From Brumimicrobium sp965659845 (lineage in GTDB: Bacteria > Bacteroidota > Bacteroidia > Flavobacteriales_D > Crocinitomicaceae), in contig CBFHXS010000053.1 in NCBI GenBank assembly GCA_965659845.1, forward strand, positions 1 to 17,518: a stretch of DNA of 17,518 bases, written 5' to 3'. Positions 7,778 to 15,305 of the stretch are shown one piece after another (within the stretch, counting starts at the first letter, position 1; each line of letters starts with the position of its first letter). The translations under genes and the position numbers were made by a program. Below the pieces are notes generated by a model. That model was given only the letters and a program-made list of their open reading frames with translations. It was not told the DNA's origin and ran no database searches.

Positions 7778-8773
7778 ATGGCAAAAATCCGCGACATAGA
7801 ATTGGGAGACTTCCCACTGTTACTTGCTCCCATGGAGGACGTTAGTGATCCTCCCTTCCGAGCTTTATGTAAAGAGAATGGAGCAGATTTGATGTATACA
7901 GAATTTATATCCTCTGAAGGTTTAATCCGTGATGCGGTAAAAAGTGTACAAAAGCTAGACATTTTTGAATATGAGCGTCCTGTAGGTATTCAGATTTTCG
8001 GTTATGATATTGAAAGTATGAAACGTGCCACAGAGATTACGGAGAAAACAAACCCGGATGTCATCGATATCAATTATGGTTGTCCTGTTAAAAAAGTAGC
8101 TTGTAAAGGTGCGGGAGCAGGAATTCTTCAAGACATTCCGAAGATGGTAGAAATGACCAAGGAAATCGTAAAGAGTACGCACTTACCTGTTACGGTAAAA
8201 ACAAGATTGGGCTGGGATGAAAACACCAAGTACATCGTTGAGGTCGCCGAACGACTGCAAGATGTGGGAATTGAAGGGATCTCCATACATGGTAGAACCC
8301 GTAAGCAAATGTATAAAGGTGAAGCAGACTGGAGATTAATCGCAGATGTAAAGAATAATCCTCGAATGAAAATTCCAGTGTTCGGAAATGGAGATATTGA
8401 TTCTCCAGAAAAGGCTGTGGAATACAAAGACAAATATGGTGTTGATGGTTTAATGATCGGAAGAGCGAGCATTGGATATCCTTGGATTTTCAATGAGATC
8501 AAACATTTTCAAAAAACAGGAAAACACCTTGACAAGCCTACCTTAAAGCAGCGTATCGATGTTACTAAACGACATCTGGATATGAGCATCAAATGGAAAG
8601 GTGAAAAGCTGGCTATCGTTGAAATGAAACGCCACTACACGAATTACTTTAAAGGTATTCCACATTTCAAACCTTATCGTACTAAACTTGTAACTACTTT
8701 CGACCTGAATGAGATCTTCGATACGTTAGATGAGGTTCAAGAACGATTTGGAGAAACGGAGTTCTTGGTATAA
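7778..8773 (+). CDS. dusB: tRNA-dihydrouridine synthase B family
   Basis: This 331-residue FMN enzyme reduces uridines in the D-loop of tRNA to dihydrouridine using NADPH. Visible features are the FMN-binding start LLLAPMEDVSDPPFRALC (14-31), the catalytic segment INYGCPVKKV with Cys102, SIHGRTRKQMYKGEADW in the middle of the barrel, GNGDI, and GLMIGRASIGYPWIF in the phosphate-binding part. The C-terminal helical RNA-binding domain follows (about 240-331). The open frame begins at 7688 with 30 extra hydrophobic codons. These are rejected because the promoter (7728-7757) lies inside that extension and family members begin at the MAKI... methionine. dusB is monocistronic and divergent from aspS. 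No clear terminator follows it. Confidence 0.95.
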   Translation: MAKIRDIELGDFPLLLAPMEDVSDPPFRALCKENGADLMYTEFISSEGLIRDAVKSVQKLDIFEYERPVGIQIFGYDIESMKRATEITEKTNPDVIDINYGCPVKKVACKGAGAGILQDIPKMVEMTKEIVKSTHLPVTVKTRLGWDENTKYIVEVAERLQDVGIEGISIHGRTRKQMYKGEADWRLIADVKNNPRMKIPVFGNGDIDSPEKAVEYKDKYGVDGLMIGRASIGYPWIFNEIKHFQKTGKHLDKPTLKQRIDVTKRHLDMSIKWKGEKLAIVEMKRHYTNYFKGIPHFKPYRTKLVTTFDLNEIFDTLDEVQERFGETEFLV

Positions 8774-8812
8774 TAGGTAATTTGAAACCCATCCTCCAAA
8801 AGAATTATTTGG

Positions 8813-8828
8813 TAAGTAAATTTACTTA
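8813..8828. repeat. Perfect 16-bp palindrome TAAGTAAATTTACTTA
   Basis: The sequence is its own reverse complement over 16 bases, with no loop. It lies 40 bases after dusB and 115 bases before the 59-codon ORF. It is not followed by a T-run, so it is unlike a terminator. It could be an operator for a dimeric regulator, or a chance result of high AT content. Confidence 0.5.
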
Positions 8829-8943
8829 ATGCTCCGTATATTTTACATAGCGCAACTTCTGGTATTTCATACATGTTGACGTATCATCATCAAAAAACGC
8901 TTTATTAACATCCTTGTCTCAGTAGATTTACAAAAAAAACGCT

Positions 8944-9123
8944 ATGGATAATATTGAGTTAAAAGAAAAGATGGTGAAAAATAAGATGATCAATGAAATC
9001 ATTAAGTATTCTAAACATGGTTATTCTAGAAAAGAACTAGAAGCAAAAAATTTCAGCGTATTAAAATTTATGTATTATGATGTTTTAAGTCCTGTTCTCG
9101 AGGCATATAAAATAGCCTCTTAA
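8944..9123 (+). CDS. Possible 59-residue protein of unknown function
   Basis: An ATG-started frame of 59 codons ends with TAA. The product begins MDNIELKEKMVKNKMINEII and ends PVLEAYKIAS. It is lysine-rich and predicted mostly helical: an amphipathic N-terminal helix, then HGYSRKELEAKNFSVLKFMYYDVLSPVL, which has the rhythm of a helix-turn-helix (a 'GYSRKELEAK' helix, turn, then a second helix). A weak promoter-like TAGATTTA lies at 8923-8930, with TTT 19 bases further up. Codon choice and amino-acid composition look like real protein rather than random AT-rich sequence, but no family is recognised. The start was chosen as the first ATG; internal ATGs follow at codons 10 and 15. Confidence 0.5.
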   Translation: MDNIELKEKMVKNKMINEIIKYSKHGYSRKELEAKNFSVLKFMYYDVLSPVLEAYKIAS

Positions 9124-9343
9124 GTTTTTTATAATGTTGATTTGAATGGTCATTTTTTTTAAATGAATAAATCGATTCAACCTACTATTAAAAAAACCTA
9201 CTCTAAACTGCACTATTCTCGAGCGCATGAAAGAATTCGTTGTAATACTTAAAATGCGGCCTTTGCTTTTTGTGATTTCACACCTATTTTCAAGTTTGGC
9301 AGATTTTTTGTAACTTCTTATCAAGAATATTAAAATTAGCGCC

Positions 9344-10129
9344 ATGAAAAAATTAATCTCAATACTTACCGTAGTAGGTTTGATTGTTGGAATGACAAGT
9401 TCCACAAAAATCTATTACCCTACCGTAAAATCAAAGAGTTTTAAAAGTGGTGAGAAGCTTCGCTATCGTATCACATATGGTATTATGGACGCAGGTGAAG
9501 CTGTACTTACAGTTAATGAAACTTCAGAAAAAGGAGCTCACGGTCGTCCTTTATATCATGTAAAAGGTGAAGGAAAAACACTCGGTGCTTTTAGCCTGTT
9601 CTACAATGTGGAAGATGTTTATGAATCTTACATCGATAAATCTGGTATCTTTCCTTGGCGCTTTGTTAGAGATGTAAATGAAGGCGGATACGAAATCAAT
9701 CAAGAATATAAATTCAAGCAAGACAAACAAAAGGTCATCGATGACAAAGGAAAGGAGTATAAAGTTCCCATGGGAATTCAGGATATGATTTCATCTTTTT
9801 ACTACGCGAGAACACTTGATTTTAAAAATATGAAGCCGGATGATGTGACAACCTTTAAGTGTTTTATGGATGGCGAAGTATGGCCTTTAAAAGTAAAGTA
9901 TGTAGGGACTGAAGAAATCAAGATCCGTAAAGGTAAGTTTGAATGCCTAAAATTTCAACCCGTGGTTCAAGAAGGACGATACTTTGAAGATGATGACGAT
10001 GTAGAATTTTGGGTGACTAATGATGCTAACCGTATTCCTGTTCTGGTTACTGCAAAAATACCGGTTGGGACAGTCAAAATGCATCTTGTCGAATGGGACG
10101 GTTTAGTGGGAAGCCTGGCAAAAAACTAA
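9344..10129 (+). CDS. Exported DUF3108-family protein
   Basis: This 261-residue protein has an N-terminal signal peptide (MKKLISILTVVGLIVGMTSS) and then a DUF3108-type beta-rich body beginning FKSGEKLRYRITYGIMDAGEAVLTV (33-57), with KFECLKFQPVVQEGRYFED... and FWVTNDANRIPVLVTAKIPVGTVKMHL in the C-terminal half. DUF3108 proteins are periplasmic or outer-membrane-associated and of unknown biochemical role; the fold is thought to be a lipocalin-like or LolA/LolB-like barrel. The gene stands alone. It is preceded by the 570-base spacer and closed by a strong terminator 30 bases after its stop. The start is supported by the signal peptide. Confidence 0.9.
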   Translation: MKKLISILTVVGLIVGMTSSTKIYYPTVKSKSFKSGEKLRYRITYGIMDAGEAVLTVNETSEKGAHGRPLYHVKGEGKTLGAFSLFYNVEDVYESYIDKSGIFPWRFVRDVNEGGYEINQEYKFKQDKQKVIDDKGKEYKVPMGIQDMISSFYYARTLDFKNMKPDDVTTFKCFMDGEVWPLKVKYVGTEEIKIRKGKFECLKFQPVVQEGRYFEDDDDVEFWVTNDANRIPVLVTAKIPVGTVKMHLVEWDGLVGSLAKN

Positions 10130-10158
10130 AAAGTGGTTTTATGAAATATTGAACCCCG

Positions 10159-10189
10159 AAGCACGTAGGTTAATCTGCGTGCTTTTTTT
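10159..10189 (+). terminator. Rho-independent terminator after the DUF3108 gene
   Basis: An 11-bp stem (AAGCACGTAGG with TCTGCGTGCTT, including two G-T pairs) with loop TTAA runs directly into a T-run (10183-10189). The next gene's -7 element starts 13 bases later, so terminator and promoter are packed together. Confidence 0.88.
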
Positions 10190-10202
10190 GTGCTTTCTTT
10201 TG

Positions 10203-10210
10203 TAACTTTG
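10203..10210 (+). promoter_or_regulatory. Putative -7 promoter element of the DUF4286-rsmA unit
   Basis: TAACTTTG matches TAnnTTTG exactly and ends 4 bases before the ATG at 10215, predicting a leaderless message. A TTG at 10188-10190 is only 12 bases upstream, so the -33 box is poor. Confidence 0.5.
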
Positions 10211-10214
10211 TCCT

Positions 10215-10532
10215 ATGGTTATATACAATGTTACAGTTAGTATTGATGAGAAAATAGCTAATGACTGGCTACAATGGATGCGTGAAACTCATATTCCAGA
10301 TGTTATGAATACAGGTCACTTCAAAGAAAGTCGACTATGCCGAGTGCACGGAGAGGAAGAAGGCGGTGTAACTTATGCAATCACTTACCTTTCTTTTTCT
10401 GAAGAAGATTTAAACACTTATCAAGAAAAACACGCTCCGCGATTACAGGCAGAACATAGTGCCAAGTTTGGAGGTAAATTTGCTGCATTCAGAACATTAC
10501 TTTCCGTTATCGATGAATTCAAAAACGAATGA
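10215..10532 (+). CDS. DUF4286 family protein
   Basis: This 105-residue soluble protein matches the small DUF4286 family of Bacteroidota: an N-terminal strand MVIYNVTVSIDEKIANDWLQ, then WMRETHIPDVMNTGHFKESRLCRV, a hydrophobic strand VTYAITYLSF, and FAAFRTLLSVIDEF at the end. The pattern resembles a ferredoxin-like dimeric alpha/beta barrel (antibiotic-biosynthesis-monooxygenase-like fold), but no catalytic function is known. Its stop overlaps the rsmA start by 4 bases (ATGA), implying translational coupling. The start is the first ATG after the -7 element and agrees with the family N-terminus. Confidence 0.9.
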   Translation: MVIYNVTVSIDEKIANDWLQWMRETHIPDVMNTGHFKESRLCRVHGEEEGGVTYAITYLSFSEEDLNTYQEKHAPRLQAEHSAKFGGKFAAFRTLLSVIDEFKNE

Positions 10533-11317
10533 ATATCCAACCGAAGAAGCATCTTGGTCAGCACTTCCTGATTGATCAAAATGTTTGCAAAAAGATTGCG
10601 GAGGAGTTTATCCAATATAGAGGAGTAAAAAACACGCTTGAAATAGGGCCAGGAACCGGTGCTATGACGGCACTTTTTCTGCAAAAAGAAGGAATTAACC
10701 TCCATGTCATAGATCTTGATTCAGAATCTATCGCTTATCTTCGAGAGCACTTTCCTCAGCTTAAAGGTAAAATACACGAAGCTGACTTTCTCAAAATGGA
10801 TTTCTCAACTATTTTTGAAAACGAGCAATTTGCGGTAGTCGGTAACTTTCCATATAATATCTCATCCCAGATTCTTTTCAAGTGCATTGAGAACAGAAAC
10901 TATATACCTGAGATCTCAGGAATGTTCCAAAAAGAATTGGTACAACGTGCAATTGAGGAACCAGGTTCTAAGCAGTATGGGGTGCTTAGTGTACTTTTAC
11001 AAACATATTACAATGTCGAATACTGTTTTACAGTTAGTGAAAATGTATTCAACCCTCCCCCAAAGGTTAAGTCTGCTGTGATTCGTTGCACTAGAAATGA
11101 AAAAACTCATCTTGAAGTTGATGAAAAGGTTTATGAAAAAGTAATAAAAGCGGTGTTTAACCAGCGACGAAAAACAATACGAAATGGTCTGAAAACTATA
11201 GTTGATGTCAGTCAATTACCGGAACATAAATTACTTAAAAGTCGCCCTGAAAGACTCAGTATTGAAAACTTCATTGAACTAACGGCTATGGTGCAGTTTA
11301 CGCTTGAAAAGCAATAA
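10529..11317 (+). CDS. rsmA: 16S rRNA (adenine1518-N6/adenine1519-N6)-dimethyltransferase
   Basis: This 262-residue enzyme (also called KsgA) dimethylates two adjacent adenines in the 3' terminal helix of 16S rRNA during 30S maturation, using S-adenosylmethionine. It shows the family N-terminus QPKKHLGQHFLIDQNV (4-19), SAM motif I LEIGPGTGAMT (37-47), the acidic residue in VIDLDS (60-65), the catalytic motif NFPYNISS (106-113), and the NPPPKVKSAVI segment (175-185). The C-terminal helical domain ends at 262, the usual length. It overlaps the DUF4286 gene by 4 bases and is followed, after 59 bases, by mgtE with its own promoter. Absence of this enzyme causes kasugamycin resistance in other bacteria. 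Confidence 0.97.
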   Translation: MNIQPKKHLGQHFLIDQNVCKKIAEEFIQYRGVKNTLEIGPGTGAMTALFLQKEGINLHVIDLDSESIAYLREHFPQLKGKIHEADFLKMDFSTIFENEQFAVVGNFPYNISSQILFKCIENRNYIPEISGMFQKELVQRAIEEPGSKQYGVLSVLLQTYYNVEYCFTVSENVFNPPPKVKSAVIRCTRNEKTHLEVDEKVYEKVIKAVFNQRRKTIRNGLKTIVDVSQLPEHKLLKSRPERLSIENFIELTAMVQFTLEKQ

Positions 11318-11352
11318 ACACTGTGAGTGTCTGCTTTTGTGTTTTTCTTTCG

Positions 11353-11360
11353 TAAATTTG
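11353..11360 (+). promoter_or_regulatory. Putative -7 promoter element of mgtE
   Basis: TAAATTTG matches TAnnTTTG exactly and lies 16 bases before the mgtE ATG. The nearest TTG (11337-11339) is 13 bases upstream, shorter than the usual spacer. A small hairpin (ACACT/AGTGT, 11318-11330) followed by T-rich sequence precedes it and may partly end rsmA transcription. Confidence 0.5.
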
Positions 11361-11376
11361 GCCAAACTTTTCCAAC

Positions 11377-12729
11377 ATGAGGTTTGAGTTAACAAAAGAG
11401 TTTTTGGATGAAGTACGCGATATGATCGCACAAAACAATAGTGCTTTTGTTGACCAAAAAATAATTAACCTGCATCCTGCGGACATTGCTGAAATAGTTG
11501 ACGAGCTCGACAACGAAGAAGCCAAATATATCTTTACACATTTAGACAACGATCTTCAAGGAGATGTCTTAATGGAATTAGAGGACGATGTTCGCTATCA
11601 ATTCGTAGAGTCTTTCGCGACAGAGCAACTTGCAAAGCAATTAGAAAATCTAGATTCTGATGATGCGGTAGATATTCTTGGAGAACTTGAGGTTGACAGA
11701 CAACTCGAGGTAATCGCTGAAATGGAGAGTGACAATGCCGAACAGCTTGTCAAACTTCTGAACTATGATGAAGACACGGCGGGTGGATTAATGCAAACGG
11801 AATTTATCCGAGCTAAGTTGGATTGGCCGGTTAACAGATGTGTAATCGAATTGCGTCGACAAGCTGAAGAAGTTGAAAAAGTGTATACTATATACGTTGT
11901 AGATGAATACGACCACCTAGTTGGTTTTCTCTCGCTGAAATCACTTTTGTTTGCGGGACCTAAGACATACATTCGCGATATTTTTCAGGATAAGAATATG
12001 GTTTACGTGACTACGAATGTTGAGGCCGAAGAAGTCGGTCGTATCATGGAAAAGTATGATCTTGTCTCTATTCCTGTTTTAAACCTTCAAAAGAAGCTTG
12101 TAGGGCGAATTACTATTGATGATATCGTAGATGTAATTCGTGAAGAAGCGGATAAAGATTTTCAAATGGCTTCTGGTATATCAGAAAATGTTGAAGCATC
12201 AGCAAGCATATGGAAAATGTCTCGTTCTCGCCTACCCTGGTTGATGATTGGAATGTTAGGTGGAATTTTAGGGGCTCAGGTGATAGGTAATTTCGAAGGT
12301 CAGATTGGAAAAATTCCCGCACTGGCGTTTTTTATTCCACTTGTTGCAGCAATGGGAGGAAATGTGGGTGTCCAATCTAGTGCAATTGTGGTTCAGTCAA
12401 TTGCGAATGGTTCAAATCAGTTCAGCAGTATTTGGTCCAAAGTTAAACGTGAAGCTGGTTTAGGATTGCTAAATGGACTCATTTGTGGTTCTGTGATTTT
12501 TATTGTTACATGGCTTCTTGAAACAATGACACTTGGTATCTCAGTAAGTATTGCATTGTTTATTGTAATCGTCTTCGCCGCAATATTTGGAACGCTTATC
12601 CCGTTGGTTCTTCACAAATACAAAATTGATCCTGCTGTAGCTACTGGGCCATTTATTACGACATTAAATGATGTCGTTGGGCTGTTTATATATTTTATGG
12701 TGGGAATGGCTATATTCGGGCTAGAATAA
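11377..12729 (+). CDS. mgtE: Magnesium transporter MgtE
   Basis: This 450-residue inner-membrane Mg2+ channel/transporter has the full family layout. An acidic MgtE_N helical superhelix spans about 25-130 (repeated LxxLDxxxAxxIL... units), a CBS pair about 135-260 (EKVYTIYVVDEYDHLVGFLS and LVSIPVLNLQKKLVGRITID), a connecting helix about 260-285, and five transmembrane helices from about 287 to 448. The pore signature GGNVGVQSSAIVVQSIANG (327-345) and the end motif DPAVATGPFITTLNDVVG (418-435) are intact. Asp432 aligns with the Mg2+-coordinating Asp432 of the Thermus MgtE, also a 450-residue protein. In the family, Mg2+ bound between the N and CBS domains closes the pore. It has its own -7 element and no recognisable riboswitch in the short leader. 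Confidence 0.96.
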   Translation: MRFELTKEFLDEVRDMIAQNNSAFVDQKIINLHPADIAEIVDELDNEEAKYIFTHLDNDLQGDVLMELEDDVRYQFVESFATEQLAKQLENLDSDDAVDILGELEVDRQLEVIAEMESDNAEQLVKLLNYDEDTAGGLMQTEFIRAKLDWPVNRCVIELRRQAEEVEKVYTIYVVDEYDHLVGFLSLKSLLFAGPKTYIRDIFQDKNMVYVTTNVEAEEVGRIMEKYDLVSIPVLNLQKKLVGRITIDDIVDVIREEADKDFQMASGISENVEASASIWKMSRSRLPWLMIGMLGGILGAQVIGNFEGQIGKIPALAFFIPLVAAMGGNVGVQSSAIVVQSIANGSNQFSSIWSKVKREAGLGLLNGLICGSVIFIVTWLLETMTLGISVSIALFIVIVFAAIFGTLIPLVLHKYKIDPAVATGPFITTLNDVVGLFIYFMVGMAIFGLE

Positions 12730-12778
12730 CAACTTGATAAGATAAAGAAGTTGAGGGATTGAATCCGATCACAACAGC

Positions 12779-14500
12779 TTAACGACCGCGAGGAGAGAAA
12801 TGAGTTCCTGAATTCGTTCCTTCGATAACACGGATTCCATTTTCATATTCCTCCTCTTTAATCAACTCACCTTTTTCATTGTAGACTTGTACCTTACCAT
12901 GTTGTTTTCCATCTTTGTAGTTTACGACAGAAATTAGTTTATTTCCTCTGTAAGCATACATTTCCATTTTACCATGCAGGCTACCCGATTTATAATTGGA
13001 AATTACGGCTGGCAATTCTCCTCCTGGATGGTAGGCAATCCACTCCCCGTGCTTCTCATCATTCTTGTATTTTCCGGCTAATGTTTTCTTATAATCTCTA
13101 TCCGAAAAGGAAATATATGCTCCGTGCTTCACAGAAACTCTTTGCTCTCGATCTTTTTGAGGGCCGTACTTCCGTTTAGATCTCTGATTAACGATTCTAT
13201 AATTTTCGACATCTTTCAACATACCATTACTGAAGTAAGAGTTCCACTCGCCTGTCTTGAGGCCCATATCATAATTGCCCTCATTTAGTCTTACCCCTGA
13301 TGAGTAATAAGATTCCCAAGCCCCATTTAATTGTCCAGTAGAAAAGTTAGCCTTGTTTTTGAGCTTACCGCTTTCCCAATAGTTTCTCCACTCCCCTTCT
13401 TCTTTATCATCTTTATAGCTCCCTTCCATTAACAGTTCTCCGTTCTCATACCAGGTCTTCCACTCTCCGTTTTTCTTGTCATTTTCAAAGGATCCCATTT
13501 TAAAATCTGAACCGTCTTTATAGAAATATTTCCAGATTCCCTCCTTTTCACCCTCCTTAAATTTAGCCTTATATGAAACATTTCCACTCGGATAATAATA
13601 TATCCATTTACCGTGCTGCTTACCTTTCTTAAACCTACCTTCCATATCAAGTTTGCCAGAATTGGTATACCAAGTCCATTCTCCCACTTTCATTCCATCA
13701 GAAAATTCGCCCTCTACTTTGAGCTGACCATTATCGTAATATAACTTATATCCTCCATGTAATTTTCCGTTCTGATAATTCACCGTTTTTTCTAAGTCAC
13801 CCGTGTAATAATAATAAGTCCATTCTCCCTGAGGTTTATTCTCTTCAAACTTCCCTTTCAACAGATAATACCCATAAATGGAAGCTTCCTCAAAATCACC
13901 ATGCTTTAGACCATCTTTATAATTATACCATGATTTTAATTCACCATTGTTGTAATAATCTGCCATTTCACCGTTCCCGTCAATGACTGTTTGCGTATGC
14001 AATGAATCCGCAGCATAATATTGCCAAACGTAGGAAACTGAGTCCACAATCTCCTCGACCATTTTCAGTGAACCATCTCTATAAAAATAGCGCCAGTTTT
14101 CAGTAGGTGTTCCCATATGGTAATAACCCGTTTCGCTTGTGTCACCCGTAACATAAAACTTATGAAATACTGAATCCTGAACCCCTAGTTCAAAATACCC
14201 AACATCCATGACTTTTCCATTGGTGAAATATCTTTTCACTTCACCGTGTAGATCGTTTTTATAGTAATTGTGCTCTTCAACAAGCGTTTCTTCCTGATCA
14301 TAAAACTTCCATTTGCCATGACGCAAAGTTGTTTCACCAAGATCATCAACATAATAATATCCTTCGCTTTCGACTTTGGTTTTATTAACCGGATCGTAAT
14401 AAAAATATTGACGTTTTGAAAGATTCTCTCTTTTTACTTTTTGACCGAAAGTAAAAACTGAACCCATCAAAATGATTAGAAAAAAGATGAACTTATTCAT
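12779..14500 (-). CDS. Secreted MORN/YwqK-type repeat protein
   Basis: This 573-residue protein has a signal peptide (MNKFIFFLIILMGSVFTFGQ) and then about 20 tandem units of roughly 23 residues of the form xHGxWxxYYxxGxLxxxxxYxxGx. The first units (LRHGKWKFYDQ...) and last units (QHGKVQVYNEKGELIKEEEY) are well formed, and the middle ones (PQGEWTYYYYTGDLEKTVNY, KVGEWTWYTNSGKLDMEGRF) are closest to consensus. One basic insertion of about 20 residues (VNQRSKRKYGPQKDREQR) interrupts the array near its third quarter. No other domain is visible. Such repeats form extended beta solenoids/sheets; some relatives are annotated as toxin-antitoxin YwqK family antitoxins, without experimental support. The frame opens at 14569, but the ATG at 14500 starts the signal peptide. 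It lies 56 bases after the LysE gene with no promoter match between, so co-transcription is likely. Confidence 0.85.
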   Translation of the reverse strand: MNKFIFFLIILMGSVFTFGQKVKRENLSKRQYFYYDPVNKTKVESEGYYYVDDLGETTLRHGKWKFYDQEETLVEEHNYYKNDLHGEVKRYFTNGKVMDVGYFELGVQDSVFHKFYVTGDTSETGYYHMGTPTENWRYFYRDGSLKMVEEIVDSVSYVWQYYAADSLHTQTVIDGNGEMADYYNNGELKSWYNYKDGLKHGDFEEASIYGYYLLKGKFEENKPQGEWTYYYYTGDLEKTVNYQNGKLHGGYKLYYDNGQLKVEGEFSDGMKVGEWTWYTNSGKLDMEGRFKKGKQHGKWIYYYPSGNVSYKAKFKEGEKEGIWKYFYKDGSDFKMGSFENDKKNGEWKTWYENGELLMEGSYKDDKEEGEWRNYWESGKLKNKANFSTGQLNGAWESYYSSGVRLNEGNYDMGLKTGEWNSYFSNGMLKDVENYRIVNQRSKRKYGPQKDREQRVSVKHGAYISFSDRDYKKTLAGKYKNDEKHGEWIAYHPGGELPAVISNYKSGSLHGKMEMYAYRGNKLISVVNYKDGKQHGKVQVYNEKGELIKEEEYENGIRVIEGTNSGTHFSPRGR

Positions 14501-14556
14501 TTGAAAATTGCTTTGTATGATGTAATAACGAAATCTTGAAACATTAGTTACGTGAC

Positions 14557-15207
14557 CTAACGCATCCATATTACAATACTATTAATAACGAGGATGATAC
14601 CGAAAATCATCAATATTGAGCCTGTAATATGGTTCAATGATCGGAGAAGTTTTGAGGTTATGTATGGTCTCAATTTTTTTGCTCCTATTATCTTCAAAAA
14701 GTCTATTGAGAAAAAAGTAATCAAGATTACCGCTATAAAGAAAAACATGTCCCATCCTGTAAAAACCGTTTCTGAACCTGACTTACCTAACGCCATTACT
14801 GAAAACCAATAAAAAACGACTAATGGATTTGCCAAATTCAGGAGTAGGCCTTTTACAAATAATACCCAGTAATGTCCCGCATTGAGCCTTGTTGTTGGAC
14901 TAACACCCATTTGAATAGACTTCACTTTTTTGAAGAAAGTTAATAAACCGTATGCAATAAATAATCCTCCACCGATTAATCGAATTAATGCATTATCGGC
15001 TCCTTCGGAAAGGTCTTCTACTTGCTGAAAAAAGACATATGCTACAATTATGTATATAATGTCACTAAATAACACTCCAGCATCAAAAGCCAGCGCAGAC
15101 CTTATCCCTTTTCGAATACTCGTTTCGAGTAACAAGAAGAATGCCGGCCCGAGCATAACGCTCAATACAAGCCCAGTAACTACACCTTTAATTATTAATT
15201 CAAACAC
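14557..15207 (-). CDS. LysE-family exporter
   Basis: This 216-residue integral membrane protein has about six hydrophobic helices. The family N-terminus is clear: GVVTGLVLSVMLGPAFFLLLETSIRKGIRSALAFDAG, the 'PGP...s...G...g' pattern of LysE/RhtB translocators with LGP in place of PGP. The middle segment KGLLLNLANPLVVFYWF matches the NP-containing helix conserved in the family. Members export basic or neutral amino acids; the substrate cannot be read from sequence. The start is a GTG at 15207, set by the -7 element 20 bases upstream and by the family N-terminus; no in-frame ATG lies nearby. It is the first gene of a probable pair with the MORN-repeat gene and is separated from lepA by 98 bases. 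Confidence 0.88.
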   Translation of the reverse strand: MFELIIKGVVTGLVLSVMLGPAFFLLLETSIRKGIRSALAFDAGVLFSDIIYIIVAYVFFQQVEDLSEGADNALIRLIGGGLFIAYGLLTFFKKVKSIQMGVSPTTRLNAGHYWVLFVKGLLLNLANPLVVFYWFSVMALGKSGSETVFTGWDMFFFIAVILITFFSIDFLKIIGAKKLRPYITSKLLRSLNHITGSILMIFGIILVINSIVIWMR

Positions 15208-15226
15208 AATTGTTTATCTCTCTATA

Positions 15227-15234
15227 CAAATTTA
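15227..15234 (-). promoter_or_regulatory. Putative -7 promoter element of the LysE gene
   Basis: TAAATTTG on the minus strand is an exact TAnnTTTG match placed about 20 bases before the GTG start. No good -33 TTG was found. It supports separate transcription from lepA, which lies upstream on the same strand. Confidence 0.5.
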
Positions 15235-15305
15235 ACATTTGTACTAAATTGATGGGTACATTCAAATGTGAACTTTGTCAGTAATTATGTTTTCCTACGA
15301 AAACG

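Larger units (their letters stand above)
8774..9343. other. 570-base spacer with palindrome and possible small gene
   Basis: Between dusB and the DUF3108 gene the sequence is AT-rich and holds no long ORF. The recognisable items are a perfect 16-bp palindrome (8813-8828) and a 59-codon ORF (8944-9123). The remainder (9124-9343) shows only poly-T runs and the short upstream region of the next gene. No exact TAnnTTTG element was found in front of that gene; the nearest resemblance is the T-rich GATTTTTTG stretch at about 9304-9312. Confidence 0.6.

Noticed and set aside
9227..9313. 28-codon ORF with hydrophobic product upstream of the DUF3108 gene
   Set aside because: Too short, with no promoter match or ribosome-binding signal; equally likely to be chance.
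9085..9405. Minus-strand ORF of 106 codons across the start of the DUF3108 gene
   Set aside because: It overlaps the signal peptide of a well-supported gene and the small ORF, has a low-complexity composition and no recognisable domain.
12730..12753. Hairpin CAACTT/AAGTTG after mgtE as a terminator
   Set aside because: Only 6 bp with a 12-base loop and no T-run on either strand.
14501..14569. 23-codon extension of the MORN-repeat gene overlapping the LysE gene
   Set aside because: A typical signal peptide starts at the internal ATG (14500); the extension would bury it.
15289..15304. GTTTTC/GAAAAC hairpin after lepA as a terminator
   Set aside because: The stem is perfect but short and AT-rich, with no T-run on the minus strand.
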